From: a virus
DNA: 43,895 nucleotides
Direction: 5' to 3' (one strand)
Virus record (IMG/VR): IMGVR_UViG_3300035670_000430
Span: 1 to 43,895 of that record
Below, piece after piece: positions 39,265-43,895 of the stretch; position 1 is the first letter of the stretch; every line of letters starts with the position of its first letter. The notes under the pieces were generated by a model that did no database searches, was not told where the DNA came from, and saw nothing but the letters and a program-made list of their open reading frames with translations. A program made the position numbers and the translations under genes.

Positions 39265-40160
39265 AAAGAGTACTATTCTATACATTGACTAAATGGGCGT
39301 TCGGAACAATTCATTGTGGCTTAGAAAAAGAATTATACAAGCACGGTATCATTGCTAATTCATTAGATTGGTCTGAGCCTTATTCTATCGACGAATTCAG
39401 ACTCTTGAACCAAACATACGATTTATTTGTCACTAATCCAGAAGCAGTTATTCATTTGAATAGTTACGGAATTCCTCTAGAAAAGATCGCAACAGTTGCA
39501 CACGGTCAATGGGATATGTTATTGGCGAGAAGAGATTGTGGAAACGATTTCTACAATGCCTTATATCGTTTCGGTGTAGTATCTGATATTCTCAAAACAA
39601 AAGCTTCGGAATTTGGTATTACACGAACACCTGATGTAATTCCATTCGGGATTCATTTTGATATGTTCTATAAGAAACCATCAGATTCACTAAGAAGGGT
39701 TGGTTATGCCGGGGCGAGAGAAGTCAAGAATTTCTTCGGGACTGAAATTAAACGTGGTCATCTGGTAAAAGATACAATCAATAAAATACCATCAGTTAAT
39801 CTAATCGAACATGGATTCTATACCTGGATGTGTATGCCTGCATATTATTCATCAGTAGATGCGCTGGTGGTCTCTTCGATTGAAGAATCGGCAGGTTTGC
39901 CTTCTTTGGAAGCCGCTGCCGCAGGTAGGTTGGTTCTTTCTACACCTGTAGGTTACTTCGAGAAATATGGTCCTGCTGGTGGTGGCGTTGTTCTGCCTAT
40001 GTCAGACGATGGGTTTTGTTCTGAACTTAGGAGACAGATTGATTACTATTCATTGAATCCGGACGCACACAAACAAAAATGCCTCGACATTCAAGAGTTC
40101 GCAAGAGAGAACTATGATTGGTCGAAGCATATTGAAGCTTGGGTTCGATTTTTGAATTAG
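39261..40160 (+). CDS. Second GT4-like glycosyltransferase
   Basis: A 299-residue GT-B type protein. VVSSIEESAGLPSLEAAAAG holds the E-x7-E nucleotide-sugar motif, and VLSTPVGYFEKYG follows as in GT4 enzymes. The N-terminal half is short, with VAHGQWDMLLARRD in the acceptor part. It is the last gene of the cassette. Its TAG shares bases with the stop of the convergent gene at 40157. Confidence 0.82.
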   Translation: MKRVLFYTLTKWAFGTIHCGLEKELYKHGIIANSLDWSEPYSIDEFRLLNQTYDLFVTNPEAVIHLNSYGIPLEKIATVAHGQWDMLLARRDCGNDFYNALYRFGVVSDILKTKASEFGITRTPDVIPFGIHFDMFYKKPSDSLRRVGYAGAREVKNFFGTEIKRGHLVKDTINKIPSVNLIEHGFYTWMCMPAYYSSVDALVVSSIEESAGLPSLEAAAAGRLVLSTPVGYFEKYGPAGGGVVLPMSDDGFCSELRRQIDYYSLNPDAHKQKCLDIQEFARENYDWSKHIEAWVRFLN

Positions 40161-40351
40161 TAATAAGCTTCCACAGGAACAATCTCGTCGGTATCATTAT
40201 TCAGAAATTCCGATCCAAGATAAGATTGTGCGATTGATTTATTACGGAATATCCTACAGTCAGAAGGTTTATCTGACCAACGATTATCTTCACAAAAGAA
40301 TTCGGTAGCTCCAGAAGCATGTGTTCTTGTAATAATCCACCCAATAACCAT
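40157..40351 (-). CDS. Small hypothetical protein
   Basis: A 64-residue protein starting MVIGWIITRTHASGATEFFC, with a compact alpha-beta look. The start at 40351 was chosen because it lies in TAATATG just after the upstream stop; a longer version from 40399 would overlap the gene above by 47 bases without a ribosome site. The stop overlaps the convergent glycosyltransferase stop in TTAG. Function unknown. Confidence 0.55.
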   Translation of the reverse strand: MVIGWIITRTHASGATEFFCEDNRWSDKPSDCRIFRNKSIAQSYLGSEFLNNDTDEIVPVEAYY

Positions 40352-40352
40352 A

Positions 40353-40604
40353 TTATTGATCCATGTATTGTGAGAACATATGTGCATATCGAGAATCAAG
40401 ATTATTGACTAATTCAAATTCTCGGTATGCATCTGGATTATCCATACGCTCACATTCGAGGGCTTGTTCGATAGTATACCACTCTTGATCGAGCGTATCC
40501 TCATCATACCATTCAGGTCTAAAAGCAAATCCATCACCAGCATTTGCATCATACTCCCAACCCTGGAGTACCAAAAAATTAACCGTCTCGTTATGTAGTG
40601 TCAT
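40353..40604 (-). CDS. Small acidic hypothetical protein
   Basis: An 83-residue Glu/Asp/Tyr-rich protein (MTLHNETVNFLVLQGWEYDA; RPEWYDEDTLDQEWYTIEQA) with a net negative charge. AAAGGAT lies directly before the ATG. Small acidic early proteins of phages often bind host enzymes or mimic DNA, but nothing here shows that. It is co-directional with 40626-41974. Confidence 0.62.
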   Translation of the reverse strand: MTLHNETVNFLVLQGWEYDANAGDGFAFRPEWYDEDTLDQEWYTIEQALECERMDNPDAYREFELVNNLDSRYAHMFSQYMDQ

Positions 40605-40625
40605 ATCCTTTTTCGTATTTATGAT

Positions 40626-40910
40626 TTAATACTTCTCGTAAGATTTCATGAAGTACTGAGAGTAGAATAGGTCAATCGAAACTACATCCCGCACCCTCGT
40701 CCATTTCAATTCTGTTTTGAATTTAACGTTATGTAATTCTTGAATCACATACTCGACGGTTACAGTGGATTCTTTGAAATTCACAGAGATAATATCCGCT
40801 TCAACTTCATAGTATCGGACAAGCGCATCAACAATATCACTATCGGTGAAAGAATAAGGTATCCAATGATTCTTAATCGGCTTGATTGTTAGTTTTGGTG
40901 GATTGTACAT
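40626..40910 (-). CDS. Small hypothetical protein
   Basis: A 94-residue beta-rich protein (ADIISVNFKESTVTVEYVIQ; KFKTELKWTRVRDVVSIDLF). Its ATG shares one base with the stop of the 354-residue gene upstream, so the two are coupled. Function unknown. Confidence 0.65.
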   Translation of the reverse strand: MYNPPKLTIKPIKNHWIPYSFTDSDIVDALVRYYEVEADIISVNFKESTVTVEYVIQELHNVKFKTELKWTRVRDVVSIDLFYSQYFMKSYEKY

Positions 40911-41974
40911 TAGAACACCTTCAGGATAATGGTTTCGGAATTCATTCGTCCGGTCAAAGTAATGGGCTTAGTCTTGACTGAATCAATAATCTTTTTTGCG
41001 CCAACCTTTGTTGCCGTCTTCATCTTCGGCAGAATATCGTTCGGCTTACGAATCTTTTTTCCAATTGAAGCAGATTCATCGAAGTTCTGGATTGTAGAAC
41101 CCTTTACCTCAAGATCCTTGCCTTCGATTGCTGTGTAGACGCCCAGAACCCGATACTTCTTATTCCACACAACAACACCCTTAGAACCTGGAATAGCCTT
41201 CGGTTCGATAGACTTAATTCCGTTCTCGGTATCTTCTTGTGCGAACTTAACACGCTTCGTCGCCTTCTCCGGAGAAGTAGCACGTTTCTTCGTCACGACT
41301 CGTGGTTTACGGACCTTCTTCGTCGTCACAATATCCAACATCAGATCGACGAATCGTTCGTATTGTTTATTCGTCATGAACGAATACCCTTCAGCGATCT
41401 GATTATCATCAGACATCAACTCTTCAACCAGCTTTGCATACTTCGCTTTGATTGCAGAATGCTGGACTGGCGAAGGTGTATTCACCCGCATCCATTCGTT
41501 CATGGAAAATTGGGTCTTGTATCCATCTTCCATGAATGAATCAATGACAGAATCAAGCGATTCGAACATCGCAGCGAGTCGGGCATCAACAACTGCCGCC
41601 TTCTTCGCCTTCGTTTCCGCCTTCGACTTGAGGATTGAAGCGCCCTCAATAGTGAACTCGGAGATCCATCGGTCAATCTTCTGGATCATCTGTGTCGAAT
41701 CCAAGCCCCTCGAAACCATCCGGGCGATTGCCCCAGCGGTCGTAAAGGCACCGTCGGTAATCTGCTCAATTGCGAGGACATTCACCTTAGGGCGATTGTT
41801 CTTAACCCAATCGATGAACCAGGACTTCTTCTTATCGGAAGTCACAGAATAATTGTACCATGCGAGCGAATCAGAAAGAAACTTTGAAAAATTTGGATCA
41901 AGAGGCGAGAGATAATCCTTTGCCTCTGGCTCCTTCCCCCAGAACACTTCATTGGTGTTTTGAAATCTACTCAT
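40910..41974 (-). CDS. Lys-rich early protein of unknown function
   Basis: A 354-residue protein. Residues 1-190 are helical (FIDWVKNNRPKVN, MVSRGLDSTQMIQKIDRWI, Ala/Lys-rich AETKAKKAAVVDARLAAMF); a basic linker (KKVRKPRVVTKKRATSPEKA) and a beta-rich end (GVVVWNKKYRVLGVYTAIEG) follow. It might bind nucleic acid. Its codons use more C and G in third positions than the late genes by eye. The promoter predicts an mRNA starting exactly at the ATG. Confidence 0.68.
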   Translation of the reverse strand: MSRFQNTNEVFWGKEPEAKDYLSPLDPNFSKFLSDSLAWYNYSVTSDKKKSWFIDWVKNNRPKVNVLAIEQITDGAFTTAGAIARMVSRGLDSTQMIQKIDRWISEFTIEGASILKSKAETKAKKAAVVDARLAAMFESLDSVIDSFMEDGYKTQFSMNEWMRVNTPSPVQHSAIKAKYAKLVEELMSDDNQIAEGYSFMTNKQYERFVDLMLDIVTTKKVRKPRVVTKKRATSPEKATKRVKFAQEDTENGIKSIEPKAIPGSKGVVVWNKKYRVLGVYTAIEGKDLEVKGSTIQNFDESASIGKKIRKPNDILPKMKTATKVGAKKIIDSVKTKPITLTGRMNSETIILKVF

Positions 41975-41980
41975 GAATCA

Positions 41981-42009
41981 AGTATAGCTTAGTGCAGGAC
42001 GCATGTCAA
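41981..42009 (-). promoter_or_regulatory. Consensus early promoter, leaderless, for 40910-41974
   Basis: On the minus strand TTGACA (42004-42009), 17 bp, TATACT (41981-41986), then 6 bases to the ATG at 41974. A start 7 bases after the -10 box is the A of ATG. Confidence 0.85.
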
Positions 42010-42044
42010 CTCTTTTGAAAAAAAAAATATTTTTTCGTTTTTTA

Positions 42045-42073
42045 TTGACATCAACAAGGAAGTGCGATATAAT
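42045..42073 (+). promoter_or_regulatory. Consensus early promoter, leaderless, divergent
   Basis: TTGACA (42045-42050), 17 bp, TATAAT (42068-42073), then 6 bases to the ATG at 42080. It is back to back with the promoter at 41981-42009, separated by an A/T-tract. Confidence 0.85.
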
Positions 42074-42079
42074 ATGAGT

Positions 42080-42262
42080 ATGGAAACAACATACCTTGTC
42101 TATCACCTGAGTTTCTTCAACCCACGCACCGGAAAAGAACTGGTACTCTCGGTCCCGTTCGAAGATTCAGATACCAATAACTCTCTGGATAACGCATTGT
42201 CCTGGGGCGAGAATTTAACCCGTTATATGGACGGGTTTGTTTTTGAAGGGGCTTCTAGCTAA
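42080..42262 (+). CDS. Small early hypothetical protein
   Basis: A 60-residue protein (METTYLVYHLSFFNPRTGKE) with an acidic middle (VPFEDSDTNNSLDNALSWGE). The start at 42080 was chosen because it falls at the predicted +1; the ATG at 42074 and the GTG at 42062 would lie in or before the promoter. Small leaderless early genes next to strong promoters are common in phages as host-takeover genes, but this one is not recognised. Confidence 0.62.
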   Translation: METTYLVYHLSFFNPRTGKELVLSVPFEDSDTNNSLDNALSWGENLTRYMDGFVFEGASS

Positions 42263-42266
42263 AGAT

Positions 42267-42296
42267 TTGACAATCGATTCGCATTTTTAGTATACT
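42267..42296 (+). promoter_or_regulatory. Early promoter for 42313-42477
   Basis: TTGACA (42267-42272), 18 bp, TATACT (42291-42296). Here a leader with GAGAGGA is present before the ATG at 42313, unlike the leaderless neighbours. Confidence 0.8.
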
Positions 42297-42312
42297 GAAT
42301 GAGAGGATAAAT

Positions 42313-42477
42313 ATGACAATTCGTACAGGGCAGTACATCGTATATTCTGGTAAGTTCCTTGGTGCGCCGAAGTTTGTCGGCAAGATCCGAGGATTCAAGG
42401 GAAACTTTATGTTTCTTGAAGGTGAGCGTCTTCCGATCAATATGGCTTCGGTGAATATTCAACTATATCGCCAGTAG
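42313..42477 (+). CDS. Small beta-rich early protein
   Basis: A 54-residue protein (MTIRTGQYIVYSGKFLGAPK) that looks like a small SH3-type barrel (FVGKIRGFKGNFMFLEGERL). It has its own promoter and a GAGAGGA ribosome site 7 bases upstream. Its stop is followed at once by an ACTAAATA box. Function unknown. Confidence 0.7.
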   Translation: MTIRTGQYIVYSGKFLGAPKFVGKIRGFKGNFMFLEGERLPINMASVNIQLYRQ

Positions 42478-42485
42478 ACTAAATA
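42478..42485 (+). promoter_or_regulatory. Possible late promoter (ACTAAATA)
   Basis: ACTAAATA directly after the TAG of the preceding gene and 46 bases before the ATG at 42532. Confidence 0.4.
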
Positions 42486-42501
42486 TTAAAAAATATAATG
42501 A

Positions 42502-42518
42502 GGGGGCTTCGTGCCCCC
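42502..42518 (+). terminator. GC hairpin just upstream of the 42532 gene
   Basis: GGGGGC (42502-42507) pairs with GCCCCC (42513-42518) around TTCGT. No T-run follows; it may stop reading from 42313 or shape the leader of the next gene. Confidence 0.5.
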
Positions 42519-42531
42519 TATAGGTGTTTAT

Positions 42532-42975
42532 ATGTACAAACCATACGATCCAGAACTACAACACTTTGATAATGCCGGAAGGGATATTGTCAAAGCATTT
42601 ATTCAAAAAACTTCTGGTGGAAAAATTGTAGTCGAAGATAACCCAGATCAATACGGTGTTGATCTTGTCATGAAGAAGAGGGGCGAGATCATTGGATATG
42701 CCGAAGTCGAAGTCAGGGTTTCTTGGAAGGGGAAGGTATTTCCCTTCCCTGATTTAAACGTCCCATCACGTAAAGCTAAGTTGTTGAAAAATAAGGCCCC
42801 AACATACTTCTTTTCAATCAACAATGACCATACAGCGATGTTTTTCTGTGAGGGAGGGGTAATCCTCGATTCGCCCAAAAAAATGTCTCCTAATCGATTC
42901 TTGTCGGAAGAATTATTCTTCAAGGTCCCATTATCGAAATTAAGGTACGTCGATCTTGAAAAAATAAATAATTAA
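42532..42975 (+). CDS. Possible PD-(D/E)xK-type nuclease
   Basis: A 147-residue protein. An N-terminal helix (FDNAGRDIVKAFIQK) is followed by NPDQYGVDLVMKKRGEIIGY and AEVEVRVSWKG, the order D, then E-x-E on a strand, as in many PD-(D/E)xK endonucleases (Lys replaced or displaced). The start at 42532 has TAGGTG upstream; a GTG at 42511 lies within the hairpin. The nuclease call is inference from the motif order. It ends at a strong terminator. Confidence 0.55.
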   Translation: MYKPYDPELQHFDNAGRDIVKAFIQKTSGGKIVVEDNPDQYGVDLVMKKRGEIIGYAEVEVRVSWKGKVFPFPDLNVPSRKAKLLKNKAPTYFFSINNDHTAMFFCEGGVILDSPKKMSPNRFLSEELFFKVPLSKLRYVDLEKINN

Positions 42976-43115
42976 AGGGACTCTTGTGAGTCCCTTTTTT
43001 TGTGCTTTGCCTTCCGGCTTCTTGCCTTGTCTTTTCTCGAACGAATAACAGATCCGGTCTTGACACCGGAACGGATCTTCGAATATTTTATTTTCGGGAG
43101 TTTAATCGACTCCAT
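42972..43115 (-). CDS. Small very basic protein
   Basis: A 47-residue protein (MESIKLPKIKYSKIRSGVKT, then RSRKDKARSRKAKHKKR) with a strong net positive charge, so nucleic-acid binding is plausible. A perfect GGAGG lies before the ATG. It starts 1 base after the stop of the gene above and its last codons lie inside the terminator of the convergent nuclease-like gene. Function unknown. Confidence 0.7.
   Translation of the reverse strand: MESIKLPKIKYSKIRSGVKTGSVIRSRKDKARSRKAKHKKRDSQESL
42974..43001 (+). terminator. Intrinsic terminator after the nuclease-like gene
   Basis: A 10 bp stem (42974-42983 with 42988-42997) and a TTGT loop, followed by a T-run to 43001. The stem also encodes the end of the minus-strand basic protein. 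Confidence 0.88.
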
Positions 43116-43116
43116 T

Positions 43117-43245
43117 TTACCTCCAAGGTGAGGGATATTCCCTCATGCATTGAAAACACCGATACTTTCCGTTGACTGGTCTAGAGTATCGTGTATGGAA
43201 TTCTCCACAAATCCAATTCTGAATCGCATCAATAATCTTGCTCAT
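43117..43245 (-). CDS. Small protein with a Cys-x-x-Cys
   Basis: A 42-residue protein (MSKIIDAIQNWICGEFHTRY) with RCFQCMREY near its end, which could be half of a zinc site with the Cys at 13. AAAGGA lies before the ATG. It is the first gene of a two-gene minus-strand unit driven from 43358-43386. Function unknown. Confidence 0.62.
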   Translation of the reverse strand: MSKIIDAIQNWICGEFHTRYSRPVNGKYRCFQCMREYPSPWR

Positions 43246-43357
43246 CGTTATCCTTTATTTATCTATTTTACCACAACCAACCCTTGCAGGCAACTCAGTT
43301 TGTATTTTATTTGTTGCAAGAATTGGATATAGATCTATCTGAAACCGCTACATACTC
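43246..43357 (-). promoter_or_regulatory. Roughly 105-base RNA leader of the small minus-strand operon
   Basis: Between the promoter and the ATG at 43245 there is no gene. The start of the RNA reads AGTATGTAGCGGTTT, shared with the antisense promoter at 27877-27905. A GCAAC and GTTGC pair and a CTTGC and GCAAG pair could form a stem before the ribosome site. Confidence 0.45.
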
Positions 43358-43386
43358 ATTATAACGATTCTAGAAACAAAAGTCAA
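43358..43386 (-). promoter_or_regulatory. Early promoter for the small minus-strand pair
   Basis: On the minus strand TTGACT (43381-43386), 17 bp, TATAAT (43358-43363). Confidence 0.82.
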
Positions 43387-43441
43387 GAGAAAAGTGAAGA
43401 TTTTTCCAAGAAATATTTCGTCAGGATTTAGTTGTGATTGG

Positions 43442-43470
43442 TTGACATCTGAGAGCATATTCGCTATACT
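43442..43470 (+). promoter_or_regulatory. Consensus early promoter, near-leaderless, for the ATPase
   Basis: TTGACA (43442-43447), 17 bp, TATACT (43465-43470), then 8 bases to the ATG at 43479. The predicted RNA start is about 2 bases before the ATG. Confidence 0.85.
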
Positions 43471-43478
43471 GGTTTCAT

Positions 43479-43895
43479 ATGACACACGAAATGACTCGCC
43501 AAGAACGGATTCGGATGGCCAATGCCCTTGCCGACACCCATGGACGTACCGTTAGCCGTCAGCAGATTATCGATTTCGGTGAGAAGTTTGGATTGAATCC
43601 TGTCTTCCTCACTAAGAATAAGGTGGGACGTGGTTTGTACGATATCTCTGAATTCCTTGTCGGTGGTTCGATCACCCACGAATCAGATGATTCTCCTGTG
43701 ATTCAGAAGACCGATGCCGAACTTGTCCAGAACATGCGTAAGCGGTTCCGGACTCTTGATCGTATGGCTGGCGGTGTTGTCGCTGGTCAGGTACGTTCGA
43801 TGATCGTTTCCGGTCCTGCTGGTATCGGTAAGACTTATACGATTGAAGGGATTCTTGAGCGTGCGGCGGAAGAGAAGAAGATCCGTTACCACAAG
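43479..43895 (+). CDS. P-loop (AAA-type) ATPase, N-terminal part (3' truncated by window edge)
   Basis: The first 139 residues of a protein that runs off the window. Residues 112-119 are a Walker A motif, GPAGIGKT, followed by a helix (YTIEGILERAAEEKK). An N-terminal helical region (MTRQERIRMANALADTHGR, QQIIDFGEKFGLNPVFL) looks like a small DNA-binding or adaptor domain. Known phage relatives are AAA-like ATPases of unclear role. The frame is open to the last base. Codons are richer in C and G than in the late genes by eye, as in 40910-41974. Confidence 0.78.
   Translation, partial: MTHEMTRQERIRMANALADTHGRTVSRQQIIDFGEKFGLNPVFLTKNKVGRGLYDISEFLVGGSITHESDDSPVIQKTDAELVQNMRKRFRTLDRMAGGVVAGQVRSMIVSGPAGIGKTYTIEGILERAAEEKKIRYHK

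Noticed and set aside
1-43895. tRNA genes or prophage functions
   Set aside because: No cloverleaf-like segment, integrase, excisionase or repressor was found by eye on either strand; a tRNA scan would be needed to be certain.

Overview
This window is a 43.9 kb piece of a lytic T4-like myovirus genome (class Caudoviricetes). The evidence is a near-complete T4-type morphogenesis set: homologues of gp13, 14, 15, 16, 17, 18, 19, 20, 21, 22 and 23. It also carries T4-type rIIA/rIIB, a gp61-like primase, an AT-rich genome, TATAAATA late promoters and tightly overlapping genes. Other genes are typical of T4-like phages of aquatic or alphaproteobacterial hosts: ThyX, UvdE, ClpP, a SleB-type cell wall hydrolase and collagen-like or YadA-like fibers. 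The host cannot be named from the sequence. No integrase, repressor, tRNA gene, CRISPR array or insertion sequence was seen.

Layout. (1) 1-7139, plus strand: early or middle genes. They are the end of a nucleoside 2-deoxyribosyltransferase-like gene, four tandem Ser/Gly-rich microproteins made of hexanucleotide repeats, rIIA, rIIB, two more Ser/Gly microproteins, a deaminase, UvdE, two unknown genes and ClpP. (2) 7176-20907, minus strand: late virion genes, transcribed from high to low coordinates: three structural or fiber genes, 16, 17, 18, 19, 20, a gp67-like gene, two small genes, 21, 22, 23 and a small gene. (3) 20918-27814, minus strand: an early nucleotide and replication operon of primase, SNase, ThyX, a small protein carrying a copied piece of gp23, an ATP-grasp protein, NrdA, NrdB and four overlapping small genes. 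(4) 27943-28795, minus strand: a conserved unknown gene and a secreted cell wall hydrolase. (5) 28891-36990, plus strand: the neck and tail-completion genes 13, 14 and 15, a block of modular virion-surface genes and a 926-residue fiber. (6) 37080-40160, plus strand: a glycosyltransferase cassette. (7) 40157-43895: small early genes on both strands, a possible PD-(D/E)xK nuclease and the start of a P-loop ATPase.

Expression. Early genes have near-perfect sigma70-type promoters (TTGACA, 17-18 bp, TATAAT or TATACT). At several of them the start codon lies 6-11 bases past the -10 box, which predicts leaderless mRNAs. Late genes have TATAAATA or a recurring ACTAAATA variant. Terminators are compact hairpins. 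No gene-free stretch exceeds 300 bases; the largest is 43246-43478, which holds two promoters and an RNA leader.

The most notable observation is a 93-residue protein at 25455-25736. Its centre is a nearly identical copy (about 107 bp) of the part of gp23 that corresponds to the T4 Gol segment, which the host Lit abortive-infection protease senses in T4. It sits in the early nucleotide operon, so a decoy, regulatory or recombination role is possible. Other points are the Ser/Gly microprotein clusters on both sides of rIIAB, the leaderless early genes, a surface domain inserted into gp15, and shuffled virion-surface modules.
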